This document shows positions 1 to 6,096 of a stretch of 7,729 nucleotides of DNA, piece after piece (within the stretch, counting starts at the first letter, position 1; every line of letters begins with the position of its first letter). The DNA lies in NCBI GenBank assembly GCA_046760705.1, contig JBHIER010000146.1, forward strand, positions 1-7,729, written 5' to 3'. The position numbers were made by a program, and so were the translations under genes. The stretch comes from JBHIER01 sp046760705 [NCBI: bacterium] (GTDB lineage Bacteria > JBHIER01 > G020348925). A model generated the notes under the pieces. The model was not told the DNA's origin. It searched no databases and saw only the letters and a list, made by a program, of their open reading frames with translations.

Positions 1-484
1 TCAATTGGGTCAGGCCCTCCAAAGCCAGATACTCGCACTGGATGGGAATAATGATGGAATCTGCCGCCGTGAGAGCGTTCAGCGTCAACAGGCCCAAAGA
101 GGGGGGAGAGTCGATGACGACGTACTGATACTCGTCCTTCACACCTTCCAGGGCCTTTTGCAGCTTCGTCTCCCGGGCGACCGTACCGATCAACTCCACT
201 TCAGCGCCAATAAGTCTGATATGGGAGGGGAGAAGTTGAAGATACGATAGTTCCGTGTTCAGAATAGTCTCCCTGAGGGGGTTTCCCCCCATGAGAACCT
301 CGTAGATGCAATCTCCATCATCATCGACCACCACACCCAGACCGCTGGTGGCGTTGGCCTGGGGATCGATATCAACGACCAACGTCCTCTGTTCCGCCAC
401 GGCCAGACATGCCGACAGATTGACCGCGGTGGTCGTTTTGCCGACACCTCCCTTCTGATTGGCGATGACGATGGTTCTACCCAC
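1..484 (-). CDS. parA: ParA/Soj-family chromosome-partitioning ATPase, N-terminal part (runs off left edge)
   Basis: Reading the minus strand from a GTG at 484 gives 161 codons with no stop before the window edge; family members are about 250-260 aa, so roughly the last third is missing. Visible motifs are the deviant Walker A loop KGGVGKTT at residues 11-18 with its signature lysine (K11) and catalytic lysine (K16), the A' motif VDIDPQAN at 37-44, and Walker B VVIDSPPSLG at 122-131. This arrangement defines the ParA/MinD P-loop ATPases, and the PPSLGLLTLNAL stretch is typical of Soj-type ParA. Such proteins bind DNA non-specifically as ATP dimers and move ParB-parS complexes during segregation. 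I chose the GTG over an in-frame ATG at 502 because an AGGAG precedes it and because the product then begins MGRTIVIANQKGG, like family members; the ATG lies inside an inverted repeat. parB would be expected just beyond the left edge (inference). A plasmid ParA or a ParA-like regulator cannot be excluded. Confidence 0.93.
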   Translation of the reverse strand, partial: MGRTIVIANQKGGVGKTTTAVNLSACLAVAEQRTLVVDIDPQANATSGLGVVVDDDGDCIYEVLMGGNPLRETILNTELSYLQLLPSHIRLIGAEVELIGTVARETKLQKALEGVKDEYQYVVIDSPPSLGLLTLNALTAADSIIIPIQCEYLALEGLTQL

Positions 485-494
485 TTTAACCAGA

Positions 495-499
495 CTCCT
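495..499 (-). promoter_or_regulatory. Shine-Dalgarno for parA (decides GTG start)
   Basis: The minus strand reads AGGAG here, 10 nt upstream of the GTG at 484. The spacing is slightly long but usable. The alternative ATG at 502 has no purine-rich site in front of it, so this element favours the GTG. Confidence 0.6.
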
Positions 500-500
500 C

Positions 501-518
501 ATCCCGGCACGTCGGGAT
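501..518. repeat. Short inverted repeat at the parA 5' end
   Basis: ATCCCG and CGGGAT form perfect 6-bp arms around a 6-nt loop. The element sits about 17 nt upstream of the parA GTG and covers the rejected ATG at 502. There is no T-run, so it is not a standard terminator. It could be a small mRNA hairpin in the leader, a repeat remnant or an operator; the sequence does not decide. Confidence 0.45.
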
Positions 519-575
519 GGCCCACTTGAAGGATTGCCGAACGTACCGAGTGCGGATTGCAGAATGCGGAGTGGG

Positions 576-610
576 GAATCCCGAAATCCGAAATCCGAAA
601 TCCAAAATCC
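576..610. repeat. Heptamer tandem repeat, five units of GAAATCC type
   Basis: Five consecutive 7-bp units read GAATCCC, GAAATCC, GAAATCC, GAAATCC and AAAATCC on the plus strand. They lie in the 192-bp spacer between the ompA-like stop and parA. The flank at 551-575 (TGCGGATTGC, AGAATGCGGA) is also made of near-repeated short words. Arrays of this GAAATCC/GCGGAAT type occur scattered in intergenic regions of several uncultured bacterial lineages (general knowledge). No function is assigned. Confidence 0.75.
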
Positions 611-643
611 GAATTGGTCACCTCGTGGCTCAGACTCTCCCGA

Positions 644-663
644 CCCGTTCCGTGTCTGACGGG
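644..663. repeat. Weak inverted repeat just downstream of the ompA-like gene
   Basis: CCCGT (644-648) and ACGGG (659-663) are 5-bp arms around a 10-nt loop, starting 13 nt past the ompA-like stop in the direction of transcription. No U-run follows, so an intrinsic terminator is doubtful. CAGAC (631-635) and GTCTG (654-658) give a competing fold. Confidence 0.25.
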
Positions 664-676
664 CAGTCCGAGACCC

Positions 677-2683
677 TCAATCCCTTGTGGCTAAGACAAC
701 GAAGTCGATTCTCCGATTCAACTGGCGGCCCTCCTCAGTGCTGTTATCGGCCACAGGACGCTTCTCACCAAAACCGACGGCTACCAATCGGCTGGGATCT
801 ATCTGGTGCCTGGCGATCAGGTAATTCCGGACCGCATTGGCCCGTGCCTCCGACAGCTTCTGGTTATATTCGTCGCTGCCGATGCTGTCAGTGTGGCCTT
901 CGATCTGGACCTTCAGTTCAGGAATCTCCTTCAGGGTCTGGGCGGCCTCATCCAGAATCGGATATGAGTCAGGTCGGATGGTTGACTTGTTAAATTCGAA
1001 GGTGATCCCCCGGAGGTGGATCACCTCGCCCTTCTTCGGAATTCGGCGCAAGGCGAAGTTCTGAAGAACCGTCTTCCCGTCCTCGACAACAACGGGCTCG
1101 ACCTTGCTCACGTACCCTTCTGCGGCGGCCTCAACCCGATACGTTCCGGGCGCAACCTCGGCCTCGTAAATCCCGTGCTCTTTCGTCTTCACCGGCTGGA
1201 TCTGGGTGTCCAAAAACGTGATCAAGGCCGACAAGACGGAGTCGGTGGCCACATCGGCCACTTTTCCTGTCACTTTCCCCATCGGGACAACCTGCGGCTG
1301 GAGGCTGAAGTTCTTCACCTCCGTCAGGTCTCTTTTGACAACCACCGGCTCCGATAGCGAAAGGTAGCCCTCACTCTCGACCTTGACCAGAACGGTCCCC
1401 TCGGGCAGCGTGACCTCGAACATGCCGGTAGCAGGCCTGGTTTTAACACTCTCCACAGGGGTCTGGGGAAAGGAGATGGTGGCCTCGATCGGTTCGTTTG
1501 TCCGGCTGTTCACCACCATTCCCGTGATCTTCCCGACCCTGGGCCTGGCCTCCAGGGTGAAGTCCAGTTGAATCCTCTTCCCAGCCCTCACCGCCACCGC
1601 CTCCCTCGTCTGGGAGAAGTAGTCCGGATTTGAGACCAGGACCGTATATTCGCCCTCCTCCAGCTCGATGTCGAAGGACCCGGAAACAGCGTCTGTGGTC
1701 ACAGTCTGAACCGTCGTCCCCGGAAAGGTGACCGTGGCAGCCATGGGCTCGCCCGTCTCAGCATCCACCACCGACACCAAAAGAACTCCAACCGTCGGTC
1801 TGAGCATCGAACCTATGCTGAAACCCACAATCAGATTCCAATCGGGCTCTCTGGACTCTTCCGGCGAGAGCCGGAGGTCGACACCCACATCCACCGGGGT
1901 GTTCTGGCCGAAGAGGCGAACCCCGGGAGTGAACCGGAGGGCGGTCTTTTTCTCAAGAAGATCGGTGTCGGTGTATTCACCGGTGACCTCAGCAAAGAGC
2001 GTGAGGATGGGTCCAGCCGCATACTCCACGCCAGTACCGAAAAGAAACTGATCCGACTGCGGGTAGAAAGCATTAGCGAACAACGTTTCTGGCTCACCGA
2101 CGGCCAGGAATCCTCCGTTCAAATGCCAGCCAATCTGCCCAAAGTTGAAATCGACGAGAACTCGCCCTCCACCATACGTTTCGTCCCTGCTAAAAAGGTC
2201 CTGGCGCACACCCACCACCCCTTTGCCACTTCTCCCCGTTGGTAGAACGACAAAACCCTGCAATCCAAGATGGAGGTACTCAGACAATTCTCCCGGATAG
2301 CTCAATTTGAATCCCAACTGAGTATCTCCGAACCCCTCACTGGTCTCGTACTGTTTTCTGGGAGTCGTCTGGCGACCGAGATCGCCTAAAAGCAATGTGG
2401 CCGCAGAGAGCTCAAGGAAGTCTGTAATCCCGTAGGTAAGACCTAAATGAGTTGTCAGATAATAGGCCTTCCCCATCCCATTGGGATTGATAGAGACCGG
2501 CATGTCCGTCTCGTAACGACCTTCGTTGTGAAGGTTCACGGTCAGCAGCCCCTGGTCAGAGCCCCTGGCCGAGTGGACGCGCAGCAGCCCCCGTTGACCA
2601 TTGAGAGTGACAGCCGCCTGAGACAGACCGAAAGCTACCAAGGTCAAAATCAAGCCGATAGTTACAATAGTTCTTTCTCTCAT
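677..2683 (-). CDS. Outer-membrane protein: beta-barrel, three CarboxypepD_reg-like repeats, OmpA C-terminal domain
   Basis: This is a complete 668-aa protein. Residues 1-23 form a signal peptide (basic MRER, hydrophobic core, cleavage probably after SQA or QAA). Residues about 24-295 have alternating amphipathic strands ending in aromatic or hydrophobic residues (FLELSAATLLLG, LHLGLQGFVVLPTG, ILTLFAEVTGEY), consistent with a beta-barrel; this part is inferred. Three homologous modules begin at G299, G384 and G469, exactly 85 residues apart. Each has a G-(K)-(I/V)-T-G-x-V start, an AT(V/I)(S/T)F-like strand and a (G/E)(E/T)Y-V...GY core, as in carboxypeptidase-regulatory-like (PEGA-like) beta-sandwiches. 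Residues 556-668 are an OmpA C-terminal domain (ITFEFNKSTI, GHTDSIGSDEYNQKLSEARA, NRRIDF). Asp599 and Arg614 match the two diaminopimelate-binding residues of E. coli OmpA. The protein therefore probably tethers the outer membrane to peptidoglycan. The start is fixed by a strong ribosome-binding site. Confidence 0.92.
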   Translation of the reverse strand: MRERTIVTIGLILTLVAFGLSQAAVTLNGQRGLLRVHSARGSDQGLLTVNLHNEGRYETDMPVSINPNGMGKAYYLTTHLGLTYGITDFLELSAATLLLGDLGRQTTPRKQYETSEGFGDTQLGFKLSYPGELSEYLHLGLQGFVVLPTGRSGKGVVGVRQDLFSRDETYGGGRVLVDFNFGQIGWHLNGGFLAVGEPETLFANAFYPQSDQFLFGTGVEYAAGPILTLFAEVTGEYTDTDLLEKKTALRFTPGVRLFGQNTPVDVGVDLRLSPEESREPDWNLIVGFSIGSMLRPTVGVLLVSVVDAETGEPMAATVTFPGTTVQTVTTDAVSGSFDIELEEGEYTVLVSNPDYFSQTREAVAVRAGKRIQLDFTLEARPRVGKITGMVVNSRTNEPIEATISFPQTPVESVKTRPATGMFEVTLPEGTVLVKVESEGYLSLSEPVVVKRDLTEVKNFSLQPQVVPMGKVTGKVADVATDSVLSALITFLDTQIQPVKTKEHGIYEAEVAPGTYRVEAAAEGYVSKVEPVVVEDGKTVLQNFALRRIPKKGEVIHLRGITFEFNKSTIRPDSYPILDEAAQTLKEIPELKVQIEGHTDSIGSDEYNQKLSEARANAVRNYLIARHQIDPSRLVAVGFGEKRPVADNSTEEGRQLNRRIDFVVLATRD

Positions 2684-2690
2684 ATCAAAA

Positions 2691-2698
2691 CCTCCTTT
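2691..2698 (-). promoter_or_regulatory. Strong Shine-Dalgarno for the ompA-like gene
   Basis: The minus strand reads AAAGGAGG, seven nt from the ATG at 2683. This is a near-perfect anti-16S match at ideal spacing, so it fixes the start and predicts efficient translation. Confidence 0.88.
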
Positions 2699-2790
2699 CC
2701 CGGTGAATTGTCCTAAGCTTACCGATATGAAAAAACGAGTGAAACATGATCTTTATCGATTTAGTGTGTCCGGAAACACCTGTTTTTCCT

Positions 2791-2817
2791 GTCATTCCGG
2801 ACGTGTTCCGGAATCTC
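2791..2817 (+). repeat. Palindromic element 1 (GTCATTC...GAATCTC type)
   Basis: The arms ATTCCGGA (2794-2801) and TCCGGAAT (2807-2814) are a perfect 8-bp inverted repeat with a 5-nt loop. They are framed by GTC on the left and CTC on the right. The unit resembles widespread intergenic GTCATTCC...GGAATC palindromes. It has no T-run and is not placed like a terminator. Confidence 0.7.
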
Positions 2818-2837
2818 CTCGTCTGTTGTCACTACCT

Positions 2838-2863
2838 GTCATTTCTCCGAATGCAGGAATCTC
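2838..2863 (+). repeat. Palindromic element 2, degenerate copy
   Basis: It has the same GTCATT...GAATCTC frame as element 1. The arms ATTTCT (2841-2846) and AGGAAT (2855-2860) pair with one mismatched position around an 8-nt loop. It looks like a decayed member of the same family in the same orientation. Confidence 0.5.
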
Positions 2864-2925
2864 CCGGTTGTGTGCCAGGGACAGACGCTATATCATTTGT
2901 AATTCCGAACCATGTCCTGAAAAAT

Positions 2926-2976
2926 GTCATCCTGAATCCTGTCCCGGGCCTCGACCCGGGATCGTTTCAGGATCTC
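2926..2976 (+). repeat. Palindromic element 3, two nested stems
   Basis: The outer arms ATCCTGAA (2929-2936) and TTCAGGAT (2966-2973) are perfect 8-bp complements. Inside them TCCCGGG (2942-2948) and CCCGGGA (2955-2961) form a 7-bp stem with a 6-nt loop. The frame GTCAT...ATCTC matches elements 1 and 2. It looks like one palindrome carrying a second palindrome in its loop, and a transcript would fold into a long two-tier hairpin. Confidence 0.75.
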
Positions 2977-3012
2977 CGATTTCGAAATCTCCGTCTGTCT
3001 CCTTCCTTCCAG

Positions 3013-3038
3013 GGGATTCTGACCTTCGTCAGAATGGC
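3013..3038 (-). repeat. Palindromic element 4, inverted orientation
   Basis: ATTCTGAC (3016-3023) and GTCAGAAT (3028-3035) are perfect 8-bp arms around a CTTC loop. Read on the minus strand the frame is CCATTC...GAATCCC, so it points the opposite way to elements 1-3. It begins about 50 nt past the ppdK stop. It could slow or protect the 3' end of the ppdK transcript, but no U-run follows. Confidence 0.65.
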
Positions 3039-3088
3039 ATAGGGGATAAGGTGAGCAGTCGTTCAAAAGATTCCATTCACCTCTCCGT

Positions 3089-5800
3089 TCATTTCTTCTC
3101 CCGCAGAACGGCCTGGGCAGCGGCCAGCCGAGCGATGGGCACCCGGAAGGGGGAGCAGGAGACGTAGTCCATTCCGGCCCGGTGGCAGAACTCCACCGAG
3201 GCGGGATCTCCCCCGTGCTCGCCGCAGATGCCCACCTTCAGGTCCGGGCGGGCGGCGCGGCCTCGCCTGATCCCGATCTCCACCAACTGGCCGACACCAG
3301 ACTGGTCCAGAGTCTGAAAGGGGTCGTCCGGCAGAATGGCCTTGGCCACATAATCGGGCAGGAACTTGCCCACGTCGTCACGGCTGAAGCCGAAGGTCAT
3401 CTGGGTCAGGTCGTTGGTGCCGAAGGAGAAGAAATCGGCCACTTCGGCGATCCGGTCGGCGGTCAATGCCGCCCTGGGAGTTTCGATCATCGTTCCCACC
3501 GAGTACGGTACCTTCACCCCGGTGCGCCGGATCACCGCCTCAACCGCTTCCACTACCACCTGGCGTTGGTTCTCCAGTTCCTCCCTGGTCCCCACAAGGG
3601 GGATCATGATCTCGGGATACACTTTGAGGCCCTTTTTGGCCAGATGGCAGGCCGCCTCCATGATGGCCTGAGCTTGCATGGCCGTGATCTCTGGATAGGT
3701 GATACCCAGGCGGCACCCGCGATGGCCCATCATCGGATTCGCCTCGTGGAGGGCCTTGACTTTGGCCCTAACCTCCTCAAGGGAAACACCCAACTCACGG
3801 GCCAGCTCCCTCTGGCTGGCCTCGTCCTGGGGCAGAAATTCGTGAAGAGGTGGGTCCAGGGTGCGGACCGTCACCGGCAGGCCGGCCATGGCTTCGAAGA
3901 TGCTGGCAAAGTCTTTCCGCTGGAGGGGAAGGAGCCTCTTCAGGGCTTTTCTGCGCCCCTTCTCGTCGTCGGCCAGGATCATCTCTCGCACGGCGGTGAT
4001 CCTTGCCGGGCCGAAGAACATGTGCTCGGTCCGGCACAGGCCGATCCCCTCAGCCCCGAGCCGGCGGCCGGCGGCCGCATCCTGGGGTCGGTCCGCATTG
4101 GTCCGAACCCCCAATCGTCGCACCTGATCCGCCCAGCTCATCAGAGTCTTGTAAGCCCGGTTCCGCTCCGGATCGACGGAAATCAGGGGCAGTTGGCCCG
4201 CATAGACAACCCCCTTGGTGCCGTTCAGGGTGATCCAGTCCCCCTCTTTGAAAACCTGCCCGTCGACCGTCATCGTTTTTTGAGCTGGGCCAATGTTCAA
4301 AGCGCCGCATCCCACGATACAACACTTGCCCCAGCCCCGGGCCACGAGAGCGGCGTGGCTCGTCATCCCGCCTGCTGCGGTCAGGATCGCCTCGGCTGCG
4401 TGCATCCCGGCCACGTCCTCAGCGCTCGTCTCGGTCCGCACCAGGATCACCTTTCTCTTCTCCCGGGCCCAGGATTCGGCCCGCTCCGGCGTAAAGACGA
4501 TCTGCCCTGAGGCTCCTCCGGGTCCGGCCGGCAGCCCTGTGGCCAGCACCTCGGCTCTTCGCTCCGCTTCGGCATCGACCAGGGGATGGAGGAGCTCGTC
4601 CAACTGGTGCGGTTCGACCCGCAACAGGGCCTCCTCTTTTGAAATCAATCCCTCACAGCACATATCCACCGCCATCTGCACGGCCGCCACCCCGTTGCGC
4701 TTCCCCACCCGGGTCTGGAGGATGTAAAGCTTCCCCTCCTCTATGGTGAACTCCAGATCCTGCATGTCCCGGTAATGTTTCTCCAGCTTGTTGCGGACAT
4801 CAACCAGCCGGCTGTAAAGATCTGGCATCAACCGTTCAAGAGAGGGCAGGTGTTCGGAGGCTTCCGTCTTCGAGGTCTCGTTGATGGCCTGGGGCGTCCG
4901 GGTTCCAGCCACCACATCCTCGCCCTGAGCATTCACCAAAAATTCACCGTAGAATCTGTTCTCACCGGTGGCCGGGTTCCGGGTGAAGGCCACACCAGTG
5001 GCTGAATTGTCTCCCATGTTTCCGAAGACCATGGCCTGAACGTTCACCCCTGTCCCCCAGTCGTCCGGAATCCCTTCGATCTTTCGGTAAGCTACGGCCC
5101 GCTTGCCCTTCCACGATCGGAACACAGCTCCGATAGCCATCCAGAGCTGTTGCCGAGGATCTTCCGGAAACTCCTTTTTCAGAACCTGCTTGACCTTCCG
5201 CTTGAAGACCGTACAGAGCTCTTTGAGGTCTTCTCCATTCAGTTCGGTATCTTCTTCGATCCTTCTGGCACTCTTCATCTTCTGTAATTCGTGCTCGAGC
5301 CGCTCCCGAATGCCAACTCCCCCCTTAGGCACAACCCCTGCGGCCTTCTCCAGAACCACATCGGAGAACATCATGATGAGTCGGCGGTAGGCATCGTAGG
5401 CGAAGCGTTCGCTCCCACTCCTGGTCACCAGACCGGGGATGGTCTTCTCAGTAAGACCGATATTGAGCACAGTCTCCATCATGCCGGGCATCGATATTCT
5501 GGCCCCCGAGCGGACGGAGAAGAGAAGCGGGTCGGCCGGGTCACCGAACCGTCGCCCCATCAGCCTCTCGGCCTGCTTCAACCCTCCCTCCACCTGCCCC
5601 TTGAGCCCTCTGGGATATTTTCCCCCACTTCGCATGTAGTAAGTGCAGACCTCGGCCGTAATAGTGAAGCCAGGGGGGACCGGGATGCCCAATCGGGACA
5701 TCTCAGCCAAATTGGCCCCCTTTCCCCCCAGAAGACTCTTCATCTGCACATTCCCGTCTGCTCTGCCGCCACCGAAGGAAAAAACGTATCTTTTGGCCAC
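3089..5800 (-). CDS. ppdK: Pyruvate, phosphate dikinase
   Basis: This is a complete 903-aa protein, within the usual 870-910 aa of the family. It interconverts pyruvate + ATP + Pi and PEP + AMP + PPi in the cytoplasm, serving gluconeogenesis or, in reverse, PPi-dependent glycolysis. Residues about 1-370 are the ATP-grasp nucleotide-binding part (SLLGGKGANLAEM at 22-34, SVRSGARISMPGMMETVLNIG at 95-115). Residues about 430-540 are the swivelling phosphohistidine domain with GGMTSHAAL, where His482 is the phosphocarrier and Thr480 matches the threonine regulated in plant enzymes. Residues about 555-900 are the PEP/pyruvate TIM barrel (GLCRTEHMFF, GHRGCRLG, SFGTNDLTQMTFGFSRDD, GICGEHGGDP with catalytic Cys859). 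All key residues are present. I use the GTG at 5800, just after AGAGGAGG; the frame stays open to 5974, but that extension looks non-coding. No PPDK regulatory kinase/phosphatase gene is beside it. PEP synthase is excluded by the PPDK-specific N-terminus and motifs. Confidence 0.97.
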   Translation of the reverse strand: MAKRYVFSFGGGRADGNVQMKSLLGGKGANLAEMSRLGIPVPPGFTITAEVCTYYMRSGGKYPRGLKGQVEGGLKQAERLMGRRFGDPADPLLFSVRSGARISMPGMMETVLNIGLTEKTIPGLVTRSGSERFAYDAYRRLIMMFSDVVLEKAAGVVPKGGVGIRERLEHELQKMKSARRIEEDTELNGEDLKELCTVFKRKVKQVLKKEFPEDPRQQLWMAIGAVFRSWKGKRAVAYRKIEGIPDDWGTGVNVQAMVFGNMGDNSATGVAFTRNPATGENRFYGEFLVNAQGEDVVAGTRTPQAINETSKTEASEHLPSLERLMPDLYSRLVDVRNKLEKHYRDMQDLEFTIEEGKLYILQTRVGKRNGVAAVQMAVDMCCEGLISKEEALLRVEPHQLDELLHPLVDAEAERRAEVLATGLPAGPGGASGQIVFTPERAESWAREKRKVILVRTETSAEDVAGMHAAEAILTAAGGMTSHAALVARGWGKCCIVGCGALNIGPAQKTMTVDGQVFKEGDWITLNGTKGVVYAGQLPLISVDPERNRAYKTLMSWADQVRRLGVRTNADRPQDAAAGRRLGAEGIGLCRTEHMFFGPARITAVREMILADDEKGRRKALKRLLPLQRKDFASIFEAMAGLPVTVRTLDPPLHEFLPQDEASQRELARELGVSLEEVRAKVKALHEANPMMGHRGCRLGITYPEITAMQAQAIMEAACHLAKKGLKVYPEIMIPLVGTREELENQRQVVVEAVEAVIRRTGVKVPYSVGTMIETPRAALTADRIAEVADFFSFGTNDLTQMTFGFSRDDVGKFLPDYVAKAILPDDPFQTLDQSGVGQLVEIGIRRGRAARPDLKVGICGEHGGDPASVEFCHRAGMDYVSCSPFRVPIARLAAAQAVLREKK

Positions 5801-5805
5801 CAACA

Positions 5806-5813
5806 CCTCCTCT
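5806..5813 (-). promoter_or_regulatory. Shine-Dalgarno for ppdK (decides GTG start)
   Basis: The minus strand reads AGAGGAGG, five nt before the GTG at 5800. A TTG at 5803 would be only two nt away, too close. An upstream TTG at 5974 would add 58 residues without family resemblance. Confidence 0.85.
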
Positions 5814-5858
5814 CTTATCAGTTTTCTCTGAAATTTCTCAACAGTTTTTAATGAGACA

Positions 5859-5887
5859 AATATATCTTTGCAAGGAAAAAATTGCAA
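5859..5887 (-). promoter_or_regulatory. Candidate sigma70-like promoter for ppdK
   Basis: On the minus strand TTGCAA (5887-5882, four of six -35 matches) is followed by exactly 17 nt and then TATATT (5864-5859, five of six -10 matches). Initiation would be near 5851, giving a leader of about 50 nt before the GTG. The -35 box and spacer lie within the tandem 14-mers. Confidence 0.55.
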
Positions 5888-5895
5888 GGGAAAAA
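5868..5895. repeat. Tandem pair of 14-bp repeats over the ppdK promoter
   Basis: TTGCAAGGAAAAAA (5868-5881) and TTGCAAGGGAAAAA (5882-5895) are adjacent and differ at one base. TTGCAA is itself a 6-bp palindrome, so each copy could be a half-site for a repressor or activator. The pair spans the -35 hexamer and spacer. Confidence 0.7.
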
Positions 5896-5924
5896 CTGGA
5901 TTTTGATGAAAAAGAAGGGGGGCG

Positions 5925-5941
5925 GCGCAAAAACCCTGCGC
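5925..5941 (-). terminator. Weak hairpin with pyrimidine tail, possible terminator
   Basis: GCGCA and TGCGC form 5-bp arms around a 7-nt loop. On the minus strand the hairpin is followed by a C/T-rich run ending in TTCTTTTTC at about 5909-5917. It could terminate read-through from the CHAT gene just before the ppdK promoter, but the stem is short and the T-run is distant. Confidence 0.25.
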
Positions 5942-5993
5942 TCTTTCTGAATGGTATGAATTGATCGGAGACAATAGCTGAGGAGAGATTGTT

Positions 5994-6065
5994 ATGAATC
6001 AGACTCTGTCCTTACAGCAAATGCTGGGGATTTCACAGAAGCCATCAGGGGGCAACGTCCCTTAA
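5994..6065 (+). CDS. Possible 23-aa small ORF, unrecognised
   Basis: A plus-strand ATG at 5994 opens a 23-codon frame ending in TAA at 6063-6065 (peptide starts MNQTLSLQQM and ends KPSGGNVP). An AGGAG at 5981-5985 lies 8 nt upstream, a good ribosome-binding site. I do not recognise the peptide, and it has no membrane segment or codon run typical of an attenuator leader. No gene follows on the plus strand, since the next genes on both sides are on the minus strand, so an ordinary leader-peptide role is unlikely. No clear promoter was found. It could be an orphan small protein, the 5' remnant of a lost gene or mobile element, or chance. The ATG-plus-ribosome-site combination is the only positive evidence. 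Confidence 0.25.
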   Translation: MNQTLSLQQMLGISQKPSGGNVP

Positions 6066-6096
6066 CACGGCCTAAGCGGCTGGGCCCAGCTAAGGG
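6018..6096. other. Cluster of small inverted repeats, possible structured RNA or element remnant
   Basis: Several short pairings crowd here: CAGC/GCTG (6015-6026), AGGG/CCCT (6047-6062), CCCTTA (6059-6064) with TAAGGG (6091-6096), CCTAAGC with GCTAAGG (one mismatch, about 6071-6095), and a perfect 12-bp palindrome GCTGGGCCCAGC (6079-6090). Some are mutually exclusive. No known riboswitch consensus was recognised on either strand. Confidence 0.35.

Larger units (their letters stand above)
2684..3088. other. 405-bp spacer between ppdK and the ompA-like gene, filled with palindromic repeats
   Basis: No credible gene is visible. The plus-strand reading frames here translate to strings such as SFLRMQES and VIPDVFRN, which are the usual by-product of translating short intergenic palindromes. 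At least four palindromic elements occupy 2791-3038, and a perfect 12-bp palindrome GATTTCGAAATC lies at 2978-2989. The segment 2700-2790, which must hold any promoter for the ompA-like gene, is A/T-richer than the surroundings, but I cannot name a convincing -35/-10 pair. No T-tracted hairpin terminates ppdK. Confidence 0.7.

Noticed and set aside
500-502. ATG as the start of parA
   Set aside because: It lacks a Shine-Dalgarno and lies inside an inverted repeat; the GTG at 484 has AGGAG and gives the usual family N-terminus.
2739-2746. GTGAAACA, a half-match to parS, given the nearby parA
   Set aside because: The other half (TGTTTCAC) is absent; the upstream bases are AAAAAACGA, so there is no palindromic parS site.
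2791-3038. CRISPR array
   Set aside because: The repeated units differ in core sequence and length, spacing is irregular, one unit is inverted, and no cas gene is present.
3013-3038. Intrinsic terminator of ppdK
   Set aside because: The hairpin is perfect but no T-run follows it on the minus strand (CCCCTGG follows), so it is listed as a palindromic element.
2703-3167. Plus-strand open frames across the ppdK-ompA spacer
   Set aside because: Their translations come from the palindromic repeats (SFLRMQES, VIPDVFRN type strings), a known source of spurious proteins.
3182-4510. 442-codon open frame on the plus strand
   Set aside because: It is antisense to the middle of ppdK in a GC-rich stretch, has no recognisable motif or ribosome site, and ppdK is unambiguous on the other strand.
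5801-5974. N-terminal extension of PpdK from a TTG at 5974
   Set aside because: The added 58 residues do not resemble the family, and they cover the promoter, the tandem repeats and the Shine-Dalgarno of the GTG start.
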